From Modestobacter marinus (lineage in GTDB: Bacteria; Actinomycetota; Actinomycetes; Mycobacteriales; Geodermatophilaceae): a stretch of DNA of 64,000 nucleotides. A program made the translations under genes and the position numbers. The notes beneath the pieces are model-generated. The model did no database searches and was not told where the DNA came from. It was given only the letters and a program-made list of their open reading frames with translations. Shown here piece by piece: positions 40,950 to 49,157 of the stretch. Position 1 is the first letter of the stretch; every line of letters begins with the position of its first letter. Location of the stretch: assembly GCF_019799945.1 (NCBI RefSeq), contig NZ_JABGCH010000007.1, positions 62,001 to 126,000 of the forward strand. The letters are read 5' to 3'.

Positions 40950-42266
40950 ATGAACGACATGGTGCGGAACGCCGTCGCCCCCGGCGGGCCGACGGCGCCC
41001 GATCGTCCCGAGCCGCACCCCGTGCTGGCCCGCGCCTTCCGGGCCCTCGACCACGGCGGGGTCGCCTGGGCGCTGGTGCGTGGAACGGACGACCTGGCCC
41101 GGCCCACGGGAGACGTGGACCTGCTCGTCGACGCCGGGTCCCTGCCGCTCCTCGACGGCCTGCTGGCGACCGCGGGCCTGCGCCGGCTCGGGGTCCGCGG
41201 ACACGGCAGCCACCGCTTCTACTTCTCCTATGACCCGGCCGCCGACCTGTGGATCAAGCTCGACGTGGTGACCGTCGTCGCGTTCGGCCGCCACCAGCAG
41301 CTGCACTCGCCGCTCGCGGCCGGCTGCCTGAGCCGCCGCCGGCGGGAGGGCTCCCTCTGGCGGCTGGCGCCCGCGGACGAGGCGTGGCTGTTCCTGCTGC
41401 ACCTGCTGCTGGACAAGGGGCACATCGCCCCGGCCCGCCGGGACCTCGCCAGGGCCGCCGCCGGGCACGCGCCGCTGGGCACGCCCGTCGCCCGCGCCCT
41501 CGACGAGGTGGCCGGACCCGGGTCCGCCGCACTCGTCCTGGCGGCCGTCGACGGCGACGGGGTGACCGCCGGTCGTCAGCTGTTCCGGAACTGGACGCGG
41601 CGGTCCCCGGTGCCGGTCGCCGCCCGGTACGCCGCCCGGCGGCTGGCCCGCCGGCTCGCCGTCGCGGCGCCGGGCCACCCGGCGGGTCTGGTCGTCGCCG
41701 TCCTCGGGCCCGACGGGGCCGGGAAGAGCACGCTGACCGACGCCGTCCGCAGCACCTTCCCCACGCCCGCCGAGACCGTCTACATGGGCCTGTGGCAGGA
41801 GAGCCCCTGGGACGCCCGGCTCCGGCACCTGCCCGCGGCCCGGCTGGCCACCCGGATCGGCCGGGCGCTGCGCACCAGTGCCACCGCCCACCTCCACCGG
41901 CGGCGCCGGCGCCTGGTGCTCCTCGACCGCGCTCCGCAGGACGCGCTGCTCCCGGGCGCCCCCACGCCGGGACGCGGCGGCCGGATCGTGTCCGCGCTCG
42001 CTCTGCGGCTGGGCCCCCAGCCGGACCTCGCGCTGGTGCTGGACGCGCCCGGCGCGGTGATGTTCGCCCGCAAGGGCGAGCACTCCGTCGAGGTCCTCGA
42101 GGCCCGGCGGCACGACTACCTCGCCCTGGCCCCGGCCTTCCGCCACAGCGCCGTGCTGGACGCGACGCAGCCGGCGGACCAGGTCCGGCGCCGGGCGCTC
42201 GCCGCGATCTGGGACGCGCTGACCGGCCCCGGCACGGCCGCGCGGGCCCGCGGCGGGTCGCAGTGA
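40950..42266 (+). CDS. Nucleotidyltransferase-fold / thymidylate-kinase-like fusion protein
   Basis: 438 residues. Residues 24-200 resemble a minimal nucleotidyltransferase domain: a helix, then ALVRGTDDLARPTGDVDLLV with the acidic pair Asp55/Asp57, and a third acidic residue likely in LWIKLDVVTV. Residues 245-438 are a dTMP-kinase-like P-loop domain with GPDGAGKST at 253-261 and LVLLDRAPQD as a DR-type second motif; the NMP-binding part is altered. ATG at 40950 follows GGAGGATC. The next two genes overlap it and each other. The substrate is not known; a sugar or glycan-lipid precursor is plausible from context. Confidence 0.72.
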   Translation: MNDMVRNAVAPGGPTAPDRPEPHPVLARAFRALDHGGVAWALVRGTDDLARPTGDVDLLVDAGSLPLLDGLLATAGLRRLGVRGHGSHRFYFSYDPAADLWIKLDVVTVVAFGRHQQLHSPLAAGCLSRRRREGSLWRLAPADEAWLFLLHLLLDKGHIAPARRDLARAAAGHAPLGTPVARALDEVAGPGSAALVLAAVDGDGVTAGRQLFRNWTRRSPVPVAARYAARRLARRLAVAAPGHPAGLVVAVLGPDGAGKSTLTDAVRSTFPTPAETVYMGLWQESPWDARLRHLPAARLATRIGRALRTSATAHLHRRRRRLVLLDRAPQDALLPGAPTPGRGGRIVSALALRLGPQPDLALVLDAPGAVMFARKGEHSVEVLEARRHDYLALAPAFRHSAVLDATQPADQVRRRALAAIWDALTGPGTAARARGGSQ

Positions 42267-42901
42267 CCGCCACGCCCGCAGTCGGCCACGCCGGCACCGG
42301 CACGGCCGTGGCGCCGTCGCCCACCGGCGGGACGCCGCTGCGCGCCTGGCACCGGCTGGACTGGCGGTTCCTGCTCCCGGAGTGCGAGCCGCAGGTGATC
42401 GCCTGTTCGGGCGCCCTCGACGAGGACCTGGTGTCCGGCCTGCCGTTGATCGCCCCGACGGTGCACACCGTGACCTCCCCGGCGGGATGGGCCGCCCTCG
42501 CCGGGACCTGCGACCTGGTCGTGCTGGCCTCCCCTGCGCCGGCGGACCTCCGCCCGGCCGTGGCGGCGCTGCGCCCCGGCGGCTGGTTGTACGCGGAGGT
42601 CCGGCGGGGCCGGCCGTCGTCCCGGGGACCGTGGACGGTGCGGGGCTGGCAGCGGGCCGTGCGGCGCGCCGGACTGGGAGAGGAAGCGGCCCACTGGCAC
42701 GTCCCCACCATCGCGACGTCCTCCCGGATCATCGCCCTCGACGCGCGGGTCGTCCTCCGGGACGTCCTGCTGCGCACCCGGCGCCGGCGGTTCGGGACGG
42801 TGCTGTCGCTGGCGGCCCGCGCGGCGCTCCGGCTGGGGCTCGTCCCGGTCCTGGTGCCCGAGGGCAGCGTCGTCGCCCGGCGCGCCGAGGAGGAGCAGTG
42901 A
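42263..42901 (+). CDS. Methyltransferase-like protein lacking the SAM glycine motif
   Basis: 212 residues. The opening RLDWRFLLPE and the later region CDLVVLASPAPADLRPAVAALRPGGWLYAEV look like motifs II-IV of class I SAM methyltransferases in polysaccharide loci. The expected GxGxG motif I is absent; the equivalent stretch reads VIACSGALDEDLV. It may be a pseudo-enzyme or a divergent transferase. The GTG start overlaps the upstream gene by 4 bp and the stop overlaps the APH-like gene by 4 bp, so the three are made together. Confidence 0.65.
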   Translation: MTATPAVGHAGTGTAVAPSPTGGTPLRAWHRLDWRFLLPECEPQVIACSGALDEDLVSGLPLIAPTVHTVTSPAGWAALAGTCDLVVLASPAPADLRPAVAALRPGGWLYAEVRRGRPSSRGPWTVRGWQRAVRRAGLGEEAAHWHVPTIATSSRIIALDARVVLRDVLLRTRRRRFGTVLSLAARAALRLGLVPVLVPEGSVVARRAEEEQ

Positions 42902-43944
42902 ACCTGATCGAGCGGGTGCTCTCCGAGCGGTACGACGAGCTGGGCCTGGCCGCGGTCGGGATCCCCCGGCGGATGCAGACCGCGCTGCTCACCCCGCGGT
43001 TCCCTGCCTCGCGGCACGTCGTCGCCCTGGTCTTCAGCCCCGGCGACCCCCGGCCGCGGGCGGTCGCCAAGCTGCCCCGGCGGCCCGGGGACAACCTCGG
43101 CGTGCTCCTCGAGGCCGACGTGCTGCGCCGCGTGGCGGAGCTCGCGCCGAGCGCCGGCACGGCCGTTCCCGTCGTCCTCGGCACCGTCGACGTCGGCCAG
43201 CAGGTGCTGCTGGTGGAGACGGCCGTCGACGGCGTCGAGCTCGACCCGCCGGCGGTCCGGCGGGACCGGGACCTGGCCGTGCGGGCGGGCACCGCCTTCA
43301 TCGACGGCCTGCCGGTGATGACGCCCGCCGAGCAGAACCGGAACTGGTACGACGCGGCCCTCACCCGGCCGCTGGACGCCCTCGCCCGCGCGGTCCCCCT
43401 CGGCGGGGAGACCGCGGACCTCGTCGCCCGGACCCACGCCGTCCTCGAGCCGCTGCGCGAGGTCGCCCTCCCCGCGGTCTTCGAGCACGGGGACCTGAGC
43501 CACCCCAACCTCTTCCTCGGCGCCGAGGACGGCCTGCGCGTCATCGACTGGGAACGGGCGACCGCGGCCGGGGTGCCGGGACACGACCTGGTCTTCTTCC
43601 TGCAGTACATCAGCGAGTCCAGCCGCTCGGCCGTCGACCGCGACGCCCAGCGCGCGGCCCTCGACGCCGATCTCTGGGCGCCGGACGGCTGGGCCCGCGC
43701 CGTCCTCGCCGCCCACCTCGAGCGGCGCGGCGTGCCGGTGGAGTTGCTCGACGCGCTCGTCGTCGGCAGCTGGGCCCGGACGGCGGCCGGCCTGGTCGCC
43801 CGCCTCGTCCCCGAGGACGACGGGCCCGGCGACGGCGAGCCCCTCAGCCCGGCCGCGCTCGCCGGGACGGTGCGCGAGAGCCGCGACGTGGACCTGTGGT
43901 GGCACGTGCTGGGCCGGGCCGAGGAACAGGCCGTCCGCAGCTGA
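42898..43944 (+). CDS. APH-family phosphotransferase
   Basis: 348 residues. Aminoglycoside-phosphotransferase/choline-kinase fold: the catalytic loop FEHGDLSHPNLFL (HGDxxxxN, near residue 196) and the metal-binding VIDWERA (near 212) are intact. The N-terminal lobe has AVAKLPRRPGDN as the likely ATP-binding Lys. It should phosphorylate a small molecule or sugar; in this locus a polysaccharide precursor is the likely target. Last gene of the three-gene module; a hairpin follows before the convergent wzx. Confidence 0.8.
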   Translation: MNLIERVLSERYDELGLAAVGIPRRMQTALLTPRFPASRHVVALVFSPGDPRPRAVAKLPRRPGDNLGVLLEADVLRRVAELAPSAGTAVPVVLGTVDVGQQVLLVETAVDGVELDPPAVRRDRDLAVRAGTAFIDGLPVMTPAEQNRNWYDAALTRPLDALARAVPLGGETADLVARTHAVLEPLREVALPAVFEHGDLSHPNLFLGAEDGLRVIDWERATAAGVPGHDLVFFLQYISESSRSAVDRDAQRAALDADLWAPDGWARAVLAAHLERRGVPVELLDALVVGSWARTAAGLVARLVPEDDGPGDGEPLSPAALAGTVRESRDVDLWWHVLGRAEEQAVRS

Positions 43945-43971
43945 CCGTCCGGGGCCCGACCCCGGCCGACG

Positions 43972-44007
43972 GCAGGGCCCGGGGCGGCGGCGCCACCCGG
44001 GGTCCTG
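43972..44007. terminator. Hairpin between the APH-like gene and wzx
   Basis: GCAGGGCCCGGG can pair with CCCGGGGTCCTGC around a GC-rich loop. It lies between two convergent genes (stops at 43944 and 44015). Confidence 0.45.
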
Positions 44008-44014
44008 CGCGGTG

Positions 44015-45595
44015 CTACTCCGGCTCGGCCACCCCGGACGGCTCCGGCGACGGAGTGGTCCGGCGGCGGGCGACCACGTCGCGCAGCTGCCGCACCAGCG
44101 ACGGGCTGACCAGGGAGAGGACGGCCACCCCGGTCGCGGCACCACCGACGACCACCACGGCCAGGGCGGCAGCGGGTGGCAGCGGCAGCCGGGCGAGCAG
44201 CAGGCCGACGACCACGATCGCCGCCCCGGTAGGCAGCGCGGGGGCGATCGCGGCGGCGATGTCCCGCCAGCGCAGCCGCAGGACACGCGCCGCCACGCCC
44301 TGCATGAGCAGGGCGAAGGCGAACGACGTGACCACCTGTGCCCAGGCCACGCCCTCCATCCCCCACCACCGGGCCGCCAGCAGCAGCGCCGGCACGAGCA
44401 CGGCGAGCCGGATCAGCGAGAGGTACACCGACACGCTCGGCCGGCCCAGCGCCTTGTAGATCTCGGTCGCGCCACCACCGCCGACCGCGCGCAGCGCGGT
44501 GTAGATGGACAGGGCGACGAGCGGGACCACCGCGGCGTCCCACTGGTCGCCGAACAGGACCGGGACGACCAGGGGGGCCGCCACCGCGAGCCCGGCGCCG
44601 GCGCACACGCCGTAGAGCGAGAAGACGCGGACGCTGAACAGGTAGCCCTCGCGGAGCCGGTCCGGGTCGTCCCGCATCCGGCTGTAGAGCGGGAAGACCA
44701 CGGCGGTCAGCACGTAGAAGACGTTGAGGATCACCAGCTCGGGCAGCCGGAACGCCAGCGTGTAGTAGCCCAGTGCCACGGCGCCGGCGATCCGGCCGAC
44801 CACCAGGTAGTCGATGTCGAAGATCAGCCGGGCCAGCAGCGAGCTGCCCGCCACGGGGAGCCCGTAACCGAGGACCGCGCGCACGTCCTGCCGCGTCGTG
44901 CGCCAGAGTGCGAGGTCGGGCCGGTTGTCGAGCAGCAGCCAGCCGGTGACGGCGTAGGTGGCACTGCCGGCGACGGTCCCCCAGGCCAGCGCCCACGCGC
45001 CGTACCCGGCGAAGGCCAGGCTGACGGAGACCAGGCCGGTGGCGAGGGTGCGGAGCACGGTGGCCACCGACACCCGGTGGAACAGCAGCTCCCGCCGGAG
45101 CAGGGCCTCGGGGACGGCGCCCAGGGACGCCGTCAGCAGCGAGCAGGCCAGCAGCCGTACCAGCGGGGTCATGTCCGGCCGGCCGAAGAAGGAGGCGATC
45201 AGCGGGGCGCCGGCCACCACGATGGTCACCAGCACGAGGCCGGCGACGAGGGAGCACAGCATCGCGGCGCGGGCCACCGCCCGCGAGCGCGGCAGGTAGA
45301 TCAGTGCCTGCGCGACCCCCGCGTCGGCCACGGCCTCGGCGTAGACGATGAGCACCAGCGACAGGGCCACCAGGCCGAACTCCTCCGGCGCGAGCAGCCG
45401 GGCGAGGACGATCGTGGTGAGCGCGACCGTCAGCTTGCTCAGCACCTGGGACATGCCCAGCCAGGCCGCGCCCCGGGCTCCGGCGCGGAGCAGGCCGGAG
45501 GTCCCGCCGGTCCGCGTCGCGGGCAGGGCCGGGGTGCCGGCCGGGGGCGGGGTGCCGGCCGGGGGCGGGGTCGCCGTCGTCTGGTCGACCGTCAT
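44015..45595 (-). CDS. Wzx-type polysaccharide flippase
   Basis: 526 residues, about 14 membrane helices, MATE/MOP superfamily (polysaccharide transporter, RfbX-like). Family features are RGAAWLGMSQVLSKLTVALTT in helix 1, FGLVALSLVLIVYAEAVADAG and the loop DIDYLVVGRIAGAVALGYYT. It flips undecaprenyl-PP-linked repeat units to the outer face. The first 40 residues are cytoplasmic and carry the tandem PPPAGT repeat. ATG at 45595 (MTVDQTTATPP); a start at 45649 is possible but has no better RBS. It is convergent with the APH module. Confidence 0.9.
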   Translation of the reverse strand: MTVDQTTATPPPAGTPPPAGTPALPATRTGGTSGLLRAGARGAAWLGMSQVLSKLTVALTTIVLARLLAPEEFGLVALSLVLIVYAEAVADAGVAQALIYLPRSRAVARAAMLCSLVAGLVLVTIVVAGAPLIASFFGRPDMTPLVRLLACSLLTASLGAVPEALLRRELLFHRVSVATVLRTLATGLVSVSLAFAGYGAWALAWGTVAGSATYAVTGWLLLDNRPDLALWRTTRQDVRAVLGYGLPVAGSSLLARLIFDIDYLVVGRIAGAVALGYYTLAFRLPELVILNVFYVLTAVVFPLYSRMRDDPDRLREGYLFSVRVFSLYGVCAGAGLAVAAPLVVPVLFGDQWDAAVVPLVALSIYTALRAVGGGGATEIYKALGRPSVSVYLSLIRLAVLVPALLLAARWWGMEGVAWAQVVTSFAFALLMQGVAARVLRLRWRDIAAAIAPALPTGAAIVVVGLLLARLPLPPAAALAVVVVGGAATGVAVLSLVSPSLVRQLRDVVARRRTTPSPEPSGVAEPE

Positions 45596-45774
45596 GCCCG
45601 TCCGACCTCGTCCCACCGACCGTTCAACCGACCCGGAGAAGCCGCGCATGGGCGGGAACGTGCAGGTGAGCAGCCCATGGAACCGACCCTACGCAGCACA
45701 CCGGCCGATCGGTCGGTCCCCGGCGGAGCCCTCACCCGTCGGGATGACGCCCCTTGGAGCCCGGATCCGGTCGG

Positions 45775-46029
45775 TCAGCGGTCCGCCGTCAGCAGACCGG
45801 CACGGGCCCGGGACCGGCCACCCGGGGGCAGCAGCGGCACGTGCGGGCCGGGGCGGTCCCAGGGGCAGGTGAAGCTCCCGCGCACGTACCCCTCGGCCAG
45901 GCCGCGGCGCTGCACCGGCACGTGGTGCACCCGGCCGAACCCGCCGCAGCGGCAGAGGACCACCCGGTCCGCGTCCCGGCGGACGGCGTCCAGCACCTCG
46001 ACATGATCCATAGGGATCGCACCGTCCAT
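45775..46029 (-). CDS. Small Cys-containing hypothetical protein
   Basis: 84 residues, ATG at 46029 preceded by CGGAGAG. Codon third positions are almost all G or C throughout the core, which supports real coding. Cys26 and Cys28 (VVLCRCGGFGRVHHV) with His35/His36 and Cys55 (SFTCPWD) could bind a metal. There is no signal peptide or membrane segment. I do not recognise the family. It lies between wzx and a mycothiol-isomerase-like gene on the same strand, each with its own gap of about 165-180 bp. Confidence 0.6.
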   Translation of the reverse strand: MDGAIPMDHVEVLDAVRRDADRVVLCRCGGFGRVHHVPVQRRGLAEGYVRGSFTCPWDRPGPHVPLLPPGGRSRARAGLLTADR

Positions 46030-46193
46030 GAGGTCACTCTCCGTGATCGCAGACTCCGCCGGGGCCGGCCGGTCGGTCGGTCCCACTACCCACGGTAGGG
46101 GCCGCGGCCGGTTGCACGGGCTCCGCTCAACCGATCGGAGGACGTCGTCCGGACCGGATCCAGCGGGTTCACACGCCCGGGTGACGGGCGGCG

Positions 46194-46808
46194 CTAGAGG
46201 ACCGACAGGCCGCCCGGCGGGACCGGTCGTCCCGTGGCGGCGAGCAGCAGCGGCCCGGCCCGTCCGTCGGCGACGGCGAGGTCGGCGATCAGCTGCAGCG
46301 CCTGCGCCGCCGCCGTCGCGGGGAGGTCCAGCGGCACCCCCAGCGCGGTGGCCAGGTCGGCCGTGTGGACGACCAACTCGAACGTGCGCGTCGGCAGGTA
46401 GTCCGACAGCCGCATGCCGCCCGCGATCGTGGTCAGGAGCTCGCTGCCGGTCCGGGCCTCGACGAGCGGGAGCACCCGCCCGGCGATCTCGGCCACGGCC
46501 TGGGCGGGCTCCACGCCCAGCGCGACCCCGGCCTCCCGTCCGCGCGCCGCGACGGCCGGGCCGGCGGCGGCCTCCCGGGTCACCCGGAAGTAGTCACCGG
46601 CCGAGGGGACCTCGACGGCCGCGGCGGGGCGGGCCAGGTAGGTCTCGACCGTCAGCAGGGAACGGCTCGTGTGGCCGACCAGCGCGCGGACGTCCCACTC
46701 ACCCAGGCCGGGCTGCTGCCACCGGTCGCCGACCAGCGACGTCGTCCGCACGAACCACCCTGCGGCGTCGGCGAACGCCCGGCGCGAGTCGTCCCACGGG
46801 AAGGGCAT
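46194..46808 (-). CDS. Mycothiol-dependent maleylpyruvate isomerase-like (DinB/MDMPI) protein
   Basis: 204 residues. N-terminal DinB-like four-helix bundle of the MDMPI family: WQQPGLGEWDVRALVGHTSRSL carries the first metal-binding His, and LPTRTFELVVHTADLA gives the HTxDL pair. These sites bind a divalent metal in characterised mycothiol-dependent enzymes. The exact reaction is unknown. ATG at 46808. It sits 23 bp downstream of the tyrosine phosphatase gene and may be co-transcribed. Confidence 0.82.
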   Translation of the reverse strand: MPFPWDDSRRAFADAAGWFVRTTSLVGDRWQQPGLGEWDVRALVGHTSRSLLTVETYLARPAAAVEVPSAGDYFRVTREAAAGPAVAARGREAGVALGVEPAQAVAEIAGRVLPLVEARTGSELLTTIAGGMRLSDYLPTRTFELVVHTADLATALGVPLDLPATAAAQALQLIADLAVADGRAGPLLLAATGRPVPPGGLSVL

Positions 46809-46831
46809 GCGCGCAGGCTAGCGCCGGCAGC

Positions 46832-47437
46832 TCAGTCCGCGGCGGTGAGCCGGGTGCCGAGGTCGACCGCCCAGACCCGCAGCACCGGGTGCAGGTACCG
46901 CTCGATGGCCTGGACGACGTCCTCGTGGACCTCCGGCGACCCGTTGATCGGATCGGGGACGTCGTCGGCCTCGTCGCTGCGGCGCCGGGTGCGGGCCGCG
47001 GCCAGCCGCCGGGCCAGCGGCTGGTCCGGCGCGGGGGTGTCCCCGAGCAGCCCGACCAGCTCCGCCGCCTCGGCCAGGGTGAAGGTGCGGGCCAGCGCCC
47101 GCGGGTCCACGCCGAGGACCAGGCGGCGGTGCTCGCGGGTCATCGTCAGCACCAGGTCGGCCTCGGCCACCATGGGCCGGGTCAGCCGCCGGGCGGCGTA
47201 GCCGTCGACCTGCCCGCCGAGCCGCCGCACGACCGCGGCGCTGTGCGGGTGGACGGGCGCGCCGACGACCGCGCGGGTGCCGGCGCTGTGCACCTGCACC
47301 CGATCGGCGGCGTCCCCCAGGAGCTCCGCGAAGTCGCGCCGGGCCAGCCGCTCGGCCGCCGCGGAGCGGCAGATGTTGCCGGTGCAGACGAACAGGAGCC
47401 GGCCGGCCGGCGTCCCGCCGGGAAGGGTGCCGGTCAC
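46832..47437 (-). CDS. Low-molecular-weight protein-tyrosine phosphatase (Wzb-like)
   Basis: 201 residues. The P-loop CTGNICRS has Cys18 and Arg24 (CX5R), and the general acid lies in DDVPDPING. It should dephosphorylate the BY-kinase encoded directly upstream, cycling polymer length control. The start GTG at 47437 sits at the base of a perfect 13-bp hairpin whose arm contains the only G-rich SD-like sequence. The Arg-rich insert before DEADDVPDP is longer than in minimal family members. Confidence 0.9.
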   Translation of the reverse strand: MTGTLPGGTPAGRLLFVCTGNICRSAAAERLARRDFAELLGDAADRVQVHSAGTRAVVGAPVHPHSAAVVRRLGGQVDGYAARRLTRPMVAEADLVLTMTREHRRLVLGVDPRALARTFTLAEAAELVGLLGDTPAPDQPLARRLAAARTRRRSDEADDVPDPINGSPEVHEDVVQAIERYLHPVLRVWAVDLGTRLTAAD

Positions 47438-47478
47438 GGCAGCAGCCCCCCGCGCGTCGCGCCGAGGGGCTGCTGCCG
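47437..47478 (-). promoter_or_regulatory. Perfect 13-bp hairpin between BY-kinase and phosphatase genes
   Basis: CGGCAGCAGCCCC (47437-47449) pairs perfectly with GGGGCTGCTGCCG (47466-47478). On the transcribed strand the 3' arm holds the SD-like GGGGGG run and ends at the GTG of the phosphatase. It can act as a terminator, attenuator or translational block between kinase and phosphatase. Confidence 0.6.
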
Positions 47479-47492
47479 TGGACTGGGGAGCG

Positions 47493-48869
47493 TCATCCGG
47501 CCGGCGCCGGGGTGGGCTCGGCGGCGTAGTCGTTGTCGTAGCCGTAGGTCGAGCTGATCTCGTCCCGGGGCGGGACGATGTTCAGCACCGTGCCGAAGGT
47601 CTTGGCGCCGACCCGCTCGAGCGTGGCCCGCGTCTGCTTCAGCTGGTCCTGGGTCGTGCTGCCGTGCCGGACGACCAGGAGGACGCCGTCGGTCAGCAGG
47701 GCCAGGCCGGTGGAGTCGGCGACCGGCAGGAGCGGGGGCGCGTCGACGATGACGTAGTCGTAGTCGGTCCGCAGCTTCGCCAGCAGCGAGGCCATGCTCG
47801 CCGAGGCCAGCAGCTGCGCCGGGTTGGGCGCGGCCGGCCCGGCGCCGATGACGGTCAGGGCGCCGTCACCGAAGGGCTGCAGGACGTCGTCGAGGTCGGC
47901 CTGCCCGGTGAGCACGTGGGTGAGGCCGACGCCGGCCACCAGGCCGAGGTAGCTGGTCACCCGCGGACGCCGCAGATCGGCCTCCACGATCGCCACGCGC
48001 TGACCGGCCTCGGCGAGGGTGATCGCCAGGTTCACCGCGACGGTCGTCTTGCCCTCCCCCGCCACCGAGCTGGAGACCATCAGCACCCGCGGCGGCTGGT
48101 CGACGTCGAGGAACTGCAGGTTGGTCTGCAGCTGGCGGTAGGCCTCCGCGGCCCGGGAGCTGCTGTGCGGCTCGATGTGGTGCTGGTCCTTGAGCTCCTC
48201 GTCCTTGAGGACGACGGCGATCACCGGCGCGCCGCTGAGCGCCGCGGCGTCCTCGGGCTCCTTGACCGACCGGTCCAGCCGCGCCCGCAGGACAGCGGTG
48301 CCCGCCCCGAGGAGCAGGCCGAGGACCGCGCCGACGGCGGCGTTGACCAGCGGTCGCGGCGCGCTCGGGGAGCCCGGCAGGTCGGCGGCGCCGAACACGG
48401 TCACCTTGACCGGCGAGACGGTCGACCCGGCCGGGGTCTCCAGCTCCTGCACGAGGTCGATGAACTCCGCGCCGACGGCCTGGGCGATCGCCTGGGCGCG
48501 CTCGGGAGAGGGGTCGGTGACGCTCACGTCCAGCACGACCGTGCCGGCCACCGGGGTGGCCTCGATCCCGCCGGCCAGCGCCCCGGGCGTCAGGTCCAGG
48601 CGCAGCCGGTCGACGACCCGGCCGGCCAGCTCGCCGCTGGTCAGCAGCTCGGCGTAGGAGGCGATCCGCTTCTCGGCGAACTGGTTGCCCTGGTACACGT
48701 CCGACGTCGAGGACGAGTCCGTCGTCGAGACGAACAGCTGCGTGTGCGACGTGTACACCGGGGTCGCCGACAGCGTGATCGCCGACGCCGCGGCGGCCCC
48801 CAGGACCAGGCCCAGCACCGGCAGCCACCAGGCGAGCCGCAGGGCCCGCGTCATCTGCTTGAAGTCCAT
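47493..48869 (-). CDS. Fused Wzz/bacterial tyrosine kinase (polysaccharide co-polymerase)
   Basis: 458 residues. N-terminal Wzz domain with helices at about 14-34 and 173-194 and an external segment between them. The kinase domain has Walker A SSVAGEGKTT (Lys274), Walker A' IVEADLRRP and Walker B YVIVDAPPLLPVAD. The C-terminal tyrosine cluster is YGYDNDY (Tyr442, 444, 448). It controls chain length by cycles of autophosphorylation with the phosphatase encoded downstream. ATG at 48869 follows GAGGACGTGAG; a much longer upstream frame was rejected because it is antisense to the SGNH gene. Confidence 0.93.
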   Translation of the reverse strand: MDFKQMTRALRLAWWLPVLGLVLGAAAASAITLSATPVYTSHTQLFVSTTDSSSTSDVYQGNQFAEKRIASYAELLTSGELAGRVVDRLRLDLTPGALAGGIEATPVAGTVVLDVSVTDPSPERAQAIAQAVGAEFIDLVQELETPAGSTVSPVKVTVFGAADLPGSPSAPRPLVNAAVGAVLGLLLGAGTAVLRARLDRSVKEPEDAAALSGAPVIAVVLKDEELKDQHHIEPHSSSRAAEAYRQLQTNLQFLDVDQPPRVLMVSSSVAGEGKTTVAVNLAITLAEAGQRVAIVEADLRRPRVTSYLGLVAGVGLTHVLTGQADLDDVLQPFGDGALTVIGAGPAAPNPAQLLASASMASLLAKLRTDYDYVIVDAPPLLPVADSTGLALLTDGVLLVVRHGSTTQDQLKQTRATLERVGAKTFGTVLNIVPPRDEISSTYGYDNDYAAEPTPAPAG

Positions 48870-49073
48870 CTCACGTCCTCGATCGTTCCCATGGCAGCCG
48901 GCGGACGAGCAGTCACGCCGGGCCTCGCACCGTTTCGGACGATAGGGGCGCGGAGCCTCCCCGCCCCGCCGTTCGGCCGGCTTGTCCTCCCATGGGGTGG
49001 TCCTCGGCGGCGGAGGACCCCCCTGGTGGTGGCCGCGCCTTCCCCGGGTCGTCTCCCGTTGCGAGCATCGCCG

Positions 49074-49102
49074 GGCGGTGCGTGCCACGGGGACGCACCG
49101 CC
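49074..49102 (+). promoter_or_regulatory. Perfect 10-bp inverted repeat in the SGNH/BY-kinase divergent region
   Basis: GGCGGTGCGT (49074-49083) and ACGCACCGCC (49093-49102), 9-bp spacer, 56 bp upstream of the SGNH start. It could be an operator or leader hairpin. A second shorter hairpin, GGTCCTC/GAGGACC, lies at 48999-49019. Confidence 0.45.
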
Positions 49103-49157
49103 TCCCGGCCGCCCGCGCGGCCGACCCCGTCGTCGCCTCTCCCCGGATTGGGTGTCC

